A DNA stretch of 64,000 nt. Origin: Cupriavidus malaysiensis. Lineage in GTDB: Bacteria > Pseudomonadota > Gammaproteobacteria > Burkholderiales > Burkholderiaceae. The first letter of the stretch is position 1, and every line of letters begins with the position of its first letter. Location of the stretch: positions 496,001 to 560,000 of the forward strand of contig NZ_CP017755.1 in the NCBI RefSeq assembly GCF_001854325.1, in the 5' to 3' direction. Under the pieces are notes generated by a model. That model was not told the DNA's origin. It was given only the letters and a program-made list of their open reading frames with translations, and did not search any database. Both the position numbers and the translations under genes were made by a program. This document shows, piece by piece, positions 16,543-25,285 of this stretch.

Positions 16543-19302
16543 ATGAATCGGAACACCTACACAACCGCACAGCTAGCTGCAATTGATCACCTGGCGGGCA
16601 ATCTCCAGCTGATTGCCTGCGCCGGATCCGGCAAAACCGAGGTGGTGGCACAGCGCGTGGTGAGTCTTCTCCGACCGGCGGCAGAAGGCGGTGGCGGCTG
16701 CAGGCCTGAAAACATTATCGCCTTCACCTTCACCGACAAGGCGGCCGCCGAGCTCAAGGAACGTATCCACCAGCGCTGTGCCGAGGCGTTTGATAGCCTT
16801 ACTGGGCTGGCCGACATGTACGTGGGAACGATTCATGGCTTCTGCCTTGAGCTGCTGAAGTCCGAAGTGCCCGAGTACATGAAGTACGAGGTGCTCAACG
16901 AAGTGCAACAGACACTGTTTGTCGATCGCCATTCCCGGGCCTCGGGGCTGACGCAAAGCTCTACCCTTACGGGCATCGCACTCAAGCGCTATACCGACAC
17001 CCGGCACTACGTGTCCTCCCTTTCCATCCTGCGCGAGGACAAGGCGGTCGATCCGACCAAGCTTCAGGGGAACACGGTGGTGAAGGGGCTCGGGACCTAC
17101 GAGCAACTGCTGCACAACAAGGGTTACTTCGACTACTCGAGCATCCTCAGGGAGGCGGTCAATGAGTTGGGTAGCAATGGCGGGTTGCGTCAGCGCCTCG
17201 CGGATCGCGTCCAGCATGTAATCGTGGACGAATATCAGGACGTCAATCCGATCCAGGAGGCCGTGGTGAGCACGCTGCACACGCTTGGTGCCGATGTCTG
17301 TGTGGTGGGGGATGACGACCAGACGATCTACCAGTGGCGCGGCAGCGACGTACGCAACATCCTCGGTTTTGAGAATCGCTATAAGGACGTGACGCAGGTC
17401 AAGCTGGAAAAGAACTTCCGTTCAAGTGAAGGCGTTGTGGCAGTTGCACGCGATTTCATTCGGCAATTATTGCGACGTCTGCCGAAGGAGATGAAGCCGA
17501 CAGCGGCGCAAGACTATGAAGCGGGGGATATTGTTGCGCTCGGCTTCGACTCGCCGGAGGACGAGGCCCGCTACATCGCCGAAACCTGCAAGACGCTGCA
17601 TGGCTTGGCAATTCGCGAGGGCGATGAGACGCGCGGCATTTCCTGGTCGGACATGGCGATCCTGCTGCGATCGGTGCGACGTGACGGCGGCGCCCTTATG
17701 GCGGCGCTGGATGCGGCGGGCGTGCCCTACGTAATCACCGGCATGGACAACCTCTTCGCCAAGCCGGAGGCGGAGGCGGCGCGGCAGTTGTTCTATTTCC
17801 TCGCCGGGGAGATCGACGACAAAGCCCTGCGAACCAGCTGGCAGGCGGCCGATCTCGGGATTGCGAAGAAAGCCCTCGATCAGGCGGTCCAGGCCGCCGC
17901 GCAGGCCAGGAAGGACATGCAGGACGCCCAAATCGGACAGTTCAAGGTCTACAACCTACAGCGCCAGTACATGGCTTTTCTCGAGAGTGCCGGCATCAGA
18001 GAGGAGAGGGTGCCCAACGGTCGGGGCGAGGTGGTGTTCTACAACCTTGGCAAGTTCAGCCAAGTGATCTCGGATTTCGAAAGTATCCATTTCCACTCGA
18101 ACCCGGTCGAGAAGTATCAGAGCTTTGCCGGCTTCCTGCGCCACCATGCCGAGAATGCCTACCCTGAGGGCTGGCAAGACAACGCCTTCGTCAGTCCCGA
18201 CGCAGTCCGCATCATGACCGTGCACCAGGCCAAGGGGCTGCAATGGCCAGTGGTATTCATCCCGCAACTGGTGAGGAACCGATTCCCGGCCAAGGGCGGC
18301 GGCGGACGGACTGCCTGGCACCTGCTGCCAGACGCCGCCTTCGACAATGCAGTGCGCTACAAGGGAGGCGTCGAGGACGAGCGGCGCCTGTTCTACGTGG
18401 CACTGACGCGGGCGCAGAAGTTCCTGCACCTGAGCTGGGCGCCGCATGACGGCAACAAACTCGCGCAGCAACCGTCTGATTTCTTCAACGAAGTGCTGGC
18501 CTCGAAATTCGTCAAGCGCCGTGCTCAGGATTACGCCGGCCGCAGGCGACTCGCCGCCCGGCCGAAAGCCTCAGTCGCCAACGTCACGTTATCGTTCTCG
18601 GACCTCAAGTATTTCTTCGCTTGTCCCTATCAATTCAAGCTGCGCATTCTCTACGGCTTCAACGCGCCGCTGGATGAGGCGCTGGGTTTCGGCAAGTCGT
18701 TGCACGATGCGCTGGCGGAAGTTCATGCCCGAGCACTGCAGGGCGAGCAGATCAAACCCGAGGAAGCTGAAGTCCTCGTCGCGCGGCACCTGCGGGCGCC
18801 CTATGCCTACCCGGCCCTACGCGAGAAGCTCGAGGGGGCGGCCAAGCGGATCGTCGAGGGTTACATCAAGAGGAACGCGGCCGAGTTCAAGAACCTAGAG
18901 TTCTCCGAGAAAGCGATCGAGATCGCGCTCGGTGATGGCGTATCAGTGGCCGGCCGGATCGACCTCGTGCGCCGGATCGACAACGGCGAGGTGACGATTG
19001 TCGATTTGAAATCGAACGACCGCGCCCAGGCCGAGGCGGTCACCGAGACCCAGCTCCATATCTACTCGCTCGGCTACCAGGAGCTCACCGGCCGGCCGGC
19101 GGATTACGTCGAGATCTACGAACTCGATGAACAAAAACGGAAGCGTCGCTCGGTGGATGATGAATTCATCGCCGTCGTGAAGCGCGACGTGCGGACGGCA
19201 GCAACGGCGCTGCGAAGCAATGCGCTGCCGCCCAAAGCTCACAAGAAGACCTGCGGTCAGTGCGATTATTGCAACCTGTGCTCGGCCGCCATCGTGAAGT
19301 GA
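16543..19302 (+). CDS. UvrD/PcrA-like helicase fused to a PD-(D/E)XK nuclease with Fe-S cluster motif
   Basis: 919 residues. Superfamily 1A helicase motifs are in order: GSGKT (28-32), Walker B IVDEYQD (227-233), GDDDQTIYQWRGSD, TVHQAKGLQWPVV, and RRLFYVALTRAQ. A RecB/AddB-type nuclease follows: D807 in GRIDLV, D821 and K823 in VDLKS, then TQLHIYSLGYQ. Cysteine 694 together with C904, C907, C910 and C913 makes an AddB-like iron-sulphur cluster likely. This is one polypeptide rather than the AddAB pair, a layout often found in defence islands as well as in stand-alone repair helicases. It should unwind and degrade DNA. A 33-codon truncated ORF follows 15 bp later, suggesting the operon once continued. 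Confidence 0.85.
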   Translation: MNRNTYTTAQLAAIDHLAGNLQLIACAGSGKTEVVAQRVVSLLRPAAEGGGGCRPENIIAFTFTDKAAAELKERIHQRCAEAFDSLTGLADMYVGTIHGFCLELLKSEVPEYMKYEVLNEVQQTLFVDRHSRASGLTQSSTLTGIALKRYTDTRHYVSSLSILREDKAVDPTKLQGNTVVKGLGTYEQLLHNKGYFDYSSILREAVNELGSNGGLRQRLADRVQHVIVDEYQDVNPIQEAVVSTLHTLGADVCVVGDDDQTIYQWRGSDVRNILGFENRYKDVTQVKLEKNFRSSEGVVAVARDFIRQLLRRLPKEMKPTAAQDYEAGDIVALGFDSPEDEARYIAETCKTLHGLAIREGDETRGISWSDMAILLRSVRRDGGALMAALDAAGVPYVITGMDNLFAKPEAEAARQLFYFLAGEIDDKALRTSWQAADLGIAKKALDQAVQAAAQARKDMQDAQIGQFKVYNLQRQYMAFLESAGIREERVPNGRGEVVFYNLGKFSQVISDFESIHFHSNPVEKYQSFAGFLRHHAENAYPEGWQDNAFVSPDAVRIMTVHQAKGLQWPVVFIPQLVRNRFPAKGGGGRTAWHLLPDAAFDNAVRYKGGVEDERRLFYVALTRAQKFLHLSWAPHDGNKLAQQPSDFFNEVLASKFVKRRAQDYAGRRRLAARPKASVANVTLSFSDLKYFFACPYQFKLRILYGFNAPLDEALGFGKSLHDALAEVHARALQGEQIKPEEAEVLVARHLRAPYAYPALREKLEGAAKRIVEGYIKRNAAEFKNLEFSEKAIEIALGDGVSVAGRIDLVRRIDNGEVTIVDLKSNDRAQAEAVTETQLHIYSLGYQELTGRPADYVEIYELDEQKRKRRSVDDEFIAVVKRDVRTAATALRSNALPPKAHKKTCGQCDYCNLCSAAIVK

Positions 19303-19317
19303 TAACGGAGAATTCCA

Positions 19318-19419
19318 TGAATCTCAAGCAAGCCCTGCTCGCCGCGTTGGATAAGGAACAATTTAAGGCACTCTGCGAGACATTCGAGCTTGAAGCCGAT
19401 CGCCAATCTTTCTCATAGA
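19318..19419 (+). pseudogene. Truncated ORF, possible SAP-like N-terminus of a lost gene
   Basis: A 33-codon ORF (MNLKQALLAALDKEQFKALC...) starts 15 bp after the helicase stop, with GGAG upstream. Its helical D-K-E-Q-F-K-A-L-C pattern looks like the beginning of a SAP-like DNA-binding domain found at the N-terminus of some helicases and methylases. It ends abruptly where A+T-rich DNA begins, so I read it as the 5' end of a second operon gene cut by insertion of the island to the right. Confidence 0.4.
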
Positions 19420-19491
19420 GGTGGCCTCACACCGCGCCGTTATTTGCATAGTGACCAACTTTTTCTGGAGCAGCCGACGGGGCTGCTCCAA

Positions 19492-20364
19492 TCACTTGCC
19501 GAAGCGCTCCATCTTCACGTTGAGAAGGTCATTTGCGAAGCTCCTGACGAGCAAAGCCTCCAACTCGTTAATCAGCGCATCGTCCACCTTATAAGCGGAA
19601 AAATATGTGGCGAGGTGACTCAGATGGCGTCTCGTCAGCCTAACCTGGCGGGCGTATTCATCCGAGGTCTTGAACTCGCCGCGTTCTGGATGCTGAACGC
19701 GGTACACGCGTTGGGTCGTGTCGCGGTCCCGATTGAATGCAAGATTCATCTCCTTCCACAGACTCTGGCGTTGCGCCTTGCCTACGTACAAACCACGCCC
19801 CCGCGAGTCGTAAAAAATGTAGATTCCGTGACTATTCTCCAAAGCGCTCTTGAGGCCAAGTAGCGCCTTGGTTGTGTTCGGCGCACGCGTTGGAAACAGC
19901 TCAGCAGTCCCGTTAGCTGATCTTCGGTAAGCCGAAAGCAGGAAATACTCAACGACCGGCGCAATCGCGCATTCATGCGCCGACTTGACTGCGCGTTGCC
20001 TTGCCTTCAGTAGCCCATCGGATAACTTCCTACCTGTTAGACCGTACTTCAACCAGTTGTTTACCGTCCCGGCGGAGATACCGAGTTCGTGACTGAATCG
20101 CCCGTTCGTGCCGACGTCGAACTTGTTGCGTAGGCTGGCAATTGCATCTGTCGCTATCTTGATGCGCTCATTCTGCTCACTGGACCGTAACGTTTTTACG
20201 ATGGCACGCGCTAATTTTTCTTCAGTCAGCCCATTTGATTCCCAATCGCGGAAATTTGCCTGACTAAGACCTAATAGTTTCCCGAGTTCCTGTGTGCTTT
20301 GAACGTCAAGTTTGCGCTTGAGCGCGATAATAAGACGCTGTGCGTCTATCGAATTATTCTTCAC
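19492..20364 (-). CDS. HTH plus GIY-YIG nuclease-domain protein
   Basis: 290 residues. Two helix-turn-helix-like segments occupy the N-terminal half (about 17-42, LGKLLGLSQANFRDW; and about 88-105, FSHELGISAGTVNNWL). A GIY-YIG domain fills 178-290: G180-I181-Y182, Y193-V194-G195-K196 in GLYVGKA, and E267 with N282 in the C-terminal helix region (ELEALLVRSFANDLLN), the expected metal and scaffold residues. This is not a UvrC or a homing endonuclease layout; the DNA-binding half may target the nuclease or act as a regulator. Composition is poorer in G+C than the flanks. It lies convergent to the helicase operon and downstream of the SIR2 gene on the same strand, separated by 340 bp. Confidence 0.7.
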   Translation of the reverse strand: MKNNSIDAQRLIIALKRKLDVQSTQELGKLLGLSQANFRDWESNGLTEEKLARAIVKTLRSSEQNERIKIATDAIASLRNKFDVGTNGRFSHELGISAGTVNNWLKYGLTGRKLSDGLLKARQRAVKSAHECAIAPVVEYFLLSAYRRSANGTAELFPTRAPNTTKALLGLKSALENSHGIYIFYDSRGRGLYVGKAQRQSLWKEMNLAFNRDRDTTQRVYRVQHPERGEFKTSDEYARQVRLTRRHLSHLATYFSAYKVDDALINELEALLVRSFANDLLNVKMERFGK

Positions 20365-20704
20365 TTTCTCGATTCTCGTCTGATCTCGGGTTTCTGGTGA
20401 ATGCGAAGTGCGTCAACCGTCTTGTCATCGGTAAATTCCAGATGAAATTTAGAGAATGCTAAAAAACTTTTTCAATTACCTACTTCCAGCGCGTCCGGGT
20501 ACGGGTGTTCGGTCAATTCTGATCTGGATCGAACGGCTGGTGAGGTTCGCAATCGAGTCGTTCACTTTTCTGCGCTCGACCAGCGGCTTCGGGGTGATCA
20601 GAGACGGTTGCAGGTGCGGCTATGCGACGATGGCCGCTAGCAGCCGGTCAAATGCTGGGGTAGGTACTCTCGGAGTATTGGATAGAGAGGCTGGCGTCGG
20701 TCTC
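20365..20704. other. Gap without a recognised gene
   Basis: 340 bp between the SIR2 stop and the GIY-YIG start. A short open frame at 20456-20716 has no recognisable family or good start signal. The last 100 bp before 20364 are A+T-rich and probably hold the GIY-YIG promoter. Confidence 0.3.
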
Positions 20705-21586
20705 TCAATAATCTAGCGCGGCGACGTTTGCTGCAATGATTTCGCGCCTCTTCTCATTTGCTGAGCGCGCGAGTTGGTCGATCAGTACAGGAAGTTTTGT
20801 GTGGTTTTCTGAGGCATCATACTTTATCATTGAGAGTTTTCGCAGTTTTTTATTGATTTCAGCAATATTCTCTCGACCACCTTCCGGTGCAAATATATAG
20901 TGTGGCCTTGCCCCTGGATAGTTGAGTGCATACATTTCCATTAATGATGATATCGCGGGGTCATCCATGGAAAAGCCAACAAACAAGATCGTGTAGTTGA
21001 GAAGAATTGCATCCAAGAATGTTGCGTATCTATTGTTTCCGAATGCAAGTCGAATATACTCGGAGCGCGAGAAGATTAGGCTCGATGTATTGTCAACGGA
21101 CCCGTGTAACTTAATTAAGTAGGGTGTATCGTGATCTTTTAGGCATCTAAATACACTTTCTTCGATCTGCGAGATGACCTTAAAGCTTCTATTTCCTGTG
21201 GGGACGCATTGTGCCCAGGCAGTCTCCAGTAACTTATCGAAATTTGTGGTAATGAGGAGTCGCTGCTTGAGCGATATAAGTGACTTGTGGAGGCGAGATG
21301 GTTCGGCGGCTTTGCCATATTCTTCGGTTATCAGTTCTTGCCATTCGTCTTCGTAATCGTCTTGCAGCAACTGACAAGCTAGCAAGTAGTCTTTTGATTT
21401 AACTAAATCGATAACCTGGTCTCGCAGATGTTCCTGCCTAGATTTTGCTGCATCCTTTAGAAACTCGGGCCACCCCTTAAAAGCTGGGCTGCCGTCGATT
21501 GCCGAACTTGCGGAAACCCCAGCTCCCAAGAACAACACAACTCTTTGCTCGGCCAGATCGCGTAGAAGGTCATTGTTGAATATCAC
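20705..21586 (-). CDS. SIR2-family NADase-like protein
   Basis: 293 residues made up almost entirely of a SIR2-like domain: LFLGAGVS (18-25) for NAD binding, TTNFDKLLE (113-121), catalytic H161 in IKLHGSVD, and LFVGFSMDDP (201-210). Bacterial SIR2 proteins of this type often destroy NAD+ when a phage is sensed (as in Thoeris, DSR, SIR2-HerA and SPARSA). There is no fused sensor domain, so sensing should come from a partner. It starts 5 bp after the ParA-like gene stop, making one transcription unit. A+T content is well above the flanks. Confidence 0.85.
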   Translation of the reverse strand: MIFNNDLLRDLAEQRVVLFLGAGVSASSAIDGSPAFKGWPEFLKDAAKSRQEHLRDQVIDLVKSKDYLLACQLLQDDYEDEWQELITEEYGKAAEPSRLHKSLISLKQRLLITTNFDKLLETAWAQCVPTGNRSFKVISQIEESVFRCLKDHDTPYLIKLHGSVDNTSSLIFSRSEYIRLAFGNNRYATFLDAILLNYTILFVGFSMDDPAISSLMEMYALNYPGARPHYIFAPEGGRENIAEINKKLRKLSMIKYDASENHTKLPVLIDQLARSANEKRREIIAANVAALDY

Positions 21587-21591
21587 GATTA

Positions 21592-22683
21592 TTAGTCGCC
21601 AAGATTTTCCAGATAGCGTAAAGCAATACCTCGATAGAGCTCACGAGCCTGCTTTCTCAATCTCGTGTAACTACCGGTGCCCCTAACGGAAATCATGGGG
21701 ACGTGCTGAGTTTGTGACATCGGGGCCAAACTTCCAAGATGCCGAATATCCCCGAGGTGCGCGTTCATGTCATTGTTGACGAACATGCTTCCCAAACTAT
21801 TAGAGACCTTCTCTGGGAAGGTTGCGCCGATACTTTCATATGCCTGTACACGGCGCCTAATTTTTACTTGCTCGCCTGTATCTTCCGATATTTCCTCGTC
21901 ATATCCCGCCCTTTCTTTATGCTGTTGCGTGACGTAGCCAAGAAAGGCTAGCTTTCCCTTAGGTGACAGTTCGGATATCTCTCCGGGGTCTTCTGCCAAA
22001 GAGCAGCCAGTTTCAAGTTCCTTTTGCCATATTGTGACAGTTGTTCCAATATTTCGAATCGCCCAAAGTGAAAACACGTCGATGGACATCGGGACAACAA
22101 AGAAATCCATTGCGAGCAATACGGCACGGTTGATAGCACCTAGGGATGGCCCCATATCGAAAAATACGAAATCGTATTTTAGCTCTTTTGCGCGTCTTAC
22201 TAGTTCTGCAAAAACGAATGTGGTGCGAATTCCGCGCATCCCCCCTCCTTTTGCATCTCGCCAATCGCCTGCTAGTAAATCCTCTTGTAACGCTAGGCGG
22301 GGGTCACCGATAATGATGTCAAAGCCAAAGTCCTGGGATTTACGGATCGGAAGATCGCTCTCGTAGCCTTTTCCAAGAGAGAGCGGTCGAATAACGCTAT
22401 ATATAGAATCCGGATTGTCGGATGAATATATTTCGTTGGTAAGATCCTCTGGAAGGACATATTGGGTCAGGTTGCATTGGGGGTCGGCATCCACTACCAA
22501 CACTTTTGCCTGAAAACTTAATGCGAGTTCTGCTGCAAGATTTGCAACAAGCGTCGTCTTTCCTACTCCCCCTTTATTATTAAAAAAACATGTGGTCTTT
22601 GTGCCGACCTTCTTTACGTTGGCGAACAGCGTGAGCTGCTCTTTTGATGGCTTTGGATTGGGACTTACAGATCTTTTCCGCAT
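21592..22683 (-). CDS. ParA/MinD-type ATPase paired with SIR2
   Basis: 363 residues. The deviant Walker A motif NNKGGVGKTT (35-44) with its signature lysine 37, the switch segment VVDADPQCNLT (63-73) and FVFFDMGPSLG identify a ParA-family ATPase that should dimerise on ATP. Unlike plasmid ParA it has no ParB partner or centromere-like repeats nearby; its next gene is the SIR2-like protein, 5 bp away. A TATAAAAT hexamer-like box at 22827-22836 (minus strand) is a possible -10 element in the 187 bp upstream, so the pair may have its own promoter although the STAND gene lies upstream on the same strand. A sensor or regulator role for the SIR2 effector is inferred. Confidence 0.85.
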   Translation of the reverse strand: MRKRSVSPNPKPSKEQLTLFANVKKVGTKTTCFFNNKGGVGKTTLVANLAAELALSFQAKVLVVDADPQCNLTQYVLPEDLTNEIYSSDNPDSIYSVIRPLSLGKGYESDLPIRKSQDFGFDIIIGDPRLALQEDLLAGDWRDAKGGGMRGIRTTFVFAELVRRAKELKYDFVFFDMGPSLGAINRAVLLAMDFFVVPMSIDVFSLWAIRNIGTTVTIWQKELETGCSLAEDPGEISELSPKGKLAFLGYVTQQHKERAGYDEEISEDTGEQVKIRRRVQAYESIGATFPEKVSNSLGSMFVNNDMNAHLGDIRHLGSLAPMSQTQHVPMISVRGTGSYTRLRKQARELYRGIALRYLENLGD

Positions 22684-22870
22684 TGAAAGCTGATGAATGA
22701 TGCTAAATGGTTGTGCTGTCTAAACATGAAACGCAACTACTGCTGCATTCGAGCGTTCCCAAGCTTTTGGGGGGTGCGAGTTTTAGGTGGAAGATCTAAA
22801 AAATAAAACAAAGACTTTCGGATCTGTATTTTATAGCGGCTTGGCGTATAGATGCCTGATTTTAGAGTGA

Positions 22871-25285
22871 TCAAAGCCCCCGCTCAAGGCTATCTGCCTC
22901 CGCACGATATTTCCACAGCAAAGGATCATGCTTTGGTTCGCTGGCCCTTGATTCGGCCAATGTTGCCCTGGCTAGCGCCTTGTTGGGCGGAGTGTCACGC
23001 ATATGAGCGGACGCCATCTGAAGGAGGCACAGGTGTTTGGCTTTTCCAAGCGACATAGCGCGAGCGAGTGATATTAATGCATCTGTCACGTGCCTCTCAC
23101 GCCCTTCAATGATTCCTCGAGTAAACCAAGCGTCGGCGTCAGATGGGATCAATTGCGTGGCTTTCTTTGCCCAATCTAGTGCTTCGGCTCGTCGTGCTGG
23201 ATACTTCGCTGAAAGAAAAACGGCGTATCTATCGAAAAGCCATCCGTTATTGTTATCGGCGCCGACGGCCAATTCATAGAAAACCGCGCAATCCTCGTCT
23301 CGGCCTTCTCGGTAGGCTGTATATGCTGCACGAGCTAGAGCATGGCGATAGGCGCGATCGATACGGTCCGATATTTTCGCCGCACGACTTCGAAGAAACT
23401 CATTATATCGTGTTCGTACTTTATCCACCGAATTTGATGTCGGTACATCTGTGCCATCTACGTTGATTGTGCGACCACCACAGAATTTGAGAAACTCCGG
23501 TGAGAAGAGAATTTGCGTGTCGTTCTCGAATGTGGAGATTTGTGCAATCCCTCTACTTTCTTCGAGCGCTTCATATGCGGCGACGACGGCAACGCCAGTT
23601 TGTGCGCAGCACAATTTAAGTAGTGTATCATCGTGTATTTCCGACACCCGTGTCATCAGCAATAAAAGGTGCTGCATTGATGTCGAAATGCGCTGCCATG
23701 CATCTGCGTATAAAAATTCCCCGAGATCCTGAGAGTGCATCCGCTGAACTCTTTGGAAAGCATTTTCAAGCCCAATGCCATGCTCACCAAGTGCACCGAC
23801 GAAAACCTCTAAGACGAGTGGCTTATTCCCAAGATTGTTCGAGTATTTTATCAACGTACGATCACCCGCATCGAGAATTGGCCTTCGATTGAGCACGGCG
23901 GCGCGCGCTCGAAGAAATTTAACGGAGTCGATTTCACTCAACTTCTTTATCTCTATCTGATGGGCCTCGATGGCTTCCCTTCGTCTCGACGTCAACAAGA
24001 CACGGCCAACGCGCCGTGATAGTTCGCGCAGCTGACGCGCGAGAATTTTCACTTCCTCCGCATTGGAGGCCATCGTTTCCGTGTTGTCTATAACCAGTAG
24101 ATGTGTGTCCCTGGTAATGCCCCACTCTGTTACCAGATAATTGGAAAGCTTTTGAATGACCTGTTCTGCATCCTTTGAGAACCAAGTCTTGTCGAGTGGT
24201 TGACCATCGAGTGCTCTCGGAATCAGTGTCGCTACATCAGCAATGCCAACTTCACTGAGGCGGATTATCTCAAGTCCATTTATTCCCCACCGAGTTTTCT
24301 TTGCTGTGTAGAAGGTAATTACTTCCGGGCGATAATTGGAGCGCAGAGATCCATCCAAGAGTCGATGAACAAACTCCACTGCCAAAGTTGTTTTTCCCAT
24401 GCCGCCGTCGCCATATAGCATGCACGCGCGGGAATCGGTGTCGTTCGCCCAGTCTGCTAGCTCTTCAAGCTCTCCCTCCCTGCCTGTGAACTCAGCGGTA
24501 AGACGTCCTGGGAATAGGATAAAAGGCGACCAGTCGTCAAAGTAAGTCTTTGTTATTTCATATTTTTGTCCGGCGCCGTAACGAATCGAGTCAAACGGGT
24601 CATCAATCTCATATGAGATTTCCTGTCTACCAAAGGGGCCTTTTTCTATCTGAGCTACGACCATGCATTTCCCGGTCGCCACTCTCCTGATACTTCGATA
24701 GCAAATCAAATGACCAGAATAAGGCCTTAACGTCTTGATCGAGTACGCTGCCCCATCCGGCAGTGTCATGTAGAAAGAATCTCCCGAATCAGCAATGTTC
24801 GGTAAGACTGCTGATAAGGCGTCTAAGAGCAATCCAATACAATCACTTTCTGCTTCAGTGTCATTTTCTCCAAGTAGCCCATGTCCTTCGAGACCATCAT
24901 TTCGGTGACTAACGAAACGGCTTAGGAGCCTCTCGACGGTTCGACTATCTGTTGGTTCAAGAAGGCGCCAGCAAGGTCTCTCGTCACTATGAACTTTCCA
25001 AAGAGGTCGACTAATTCCTTGGAAAAGTTCGTTCTCTGCAAGGATGGAAAGATCGCATAGCGTGGAAACTAAGGTGCCATCAGAAGGCGCAAGCAAATTC
25101 GCAATAGGTGGCTGCGCTGTACTATTGTCCCCTCTGTTGCGCCGGCCCATTGTAACGATTTCCGCCAGCACAATGCTTGCGTGCTGCAGAATTATACGAA
25201 AGAGGCCAACATATGCCATGTGACGTTCGATGACGGATTCCGCTGCGTCAACCTCGGCCCGGATAGCTTGAATTCGCTTCTTCAC
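22871..25285 (-). CDS. STAND (NB-ARC-like) NTPase with C-terminal helical repeats
   Basis: 804 residues. Residues 1-260 are an uncharacterised N-terminal effector-like region that contains RNDGLEGH (128-135), an Arg-x6-His pair like the HEPN/Apea RNase motif. The STAND core follows: FTGRE (266-270), P-loop GDGGMGKTT (292-300), Walker B HLLVID (395-400) and the sensor segment RVLLTSRR (428-435). Residues about 600-790 are TPR-like helices (LARAAYTAYREGRDEDCAVFYE and similar). STAND NTPases in bacteria (AVAST and relatives) bind a phage protein through the repeats and oligomerise to fire the N-terminal effector. The gene is upstream of and codirectional with ParA-SIR2, 187 bp away. Confidence 0.8.
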   Translation of the reverse strand: MKKRIQAIRAEVDAAESVIERHMAYVGLFRIILQHASIVLAEIVTMGRRNRGDNSTAQPPIANLLAPSDGTLVSTLCDLSILAENELFQGISRPLWKVHSDERPCWRLLEPTDSRTVERLLSRFVSHRNDGLEGHGLLGENDTEAESDCIGLLLDALSAVLPNIADSGDSFYMTLPDGAAYSIKTLRPYSGHLICYRSIRRVATGKCMVVAQIEKGPFGRQEISYEIDDPFDSIRYGAGQKYEITKTYFDDWSPFILFPGRLTAEFTGREGELEELADWANDTDSRACMLYGDGGMGKTTLAVEFVHRLLDGSLRSNYRPEVITFYTAKKTRWGINGLEIIRLSEVGIADVATLIPRALDGQPLDKTWFSKDAEQVIQKLSNYLVTEWGITRDTHLLVIDNTETMASNAEEVKILARQLRELSRRVGRVLLTSRRREAIEAHQIEIKKLSEIDSVKFLRARAAVLNRRPILDAGDRTLIKYSNNLGNKPLVLEVFVGALGEHGIGLENAFQRVQRMHSQDLGEFLYADAWQRISTSMQHLLLLMTRVSEIHDDTLLKLCCAQTGVAVVAAYEALEESRGIAQISTFENDTQILFSPEFLKFCGGRTINVDGTDVPTSNSVDKVRTRYNEFLRSRAAKISDRIDRAYRHALARAAYTAYREGRDEDCAVFYELAVGADNNNGWLFDRYAVFLSAKYPARRAEALDWAKKATQLIPSDADAWFTRGIIEGRERHVTDALISLARAMSLGKAKHLCLLQMASAHMRDTPPNKALARATLAESRASEPKHDPLLWKYRAEADSLERGL

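Noticed and set aside
19468..19490. Perfect hairpin GGAGCAGCC/GGCTGCTCC after the GIY-YIG gene as a terminator
   Set aside because: No U-tract on the correct side for the minus-strand gene, so a rho-independent terminator cannot be claimed.
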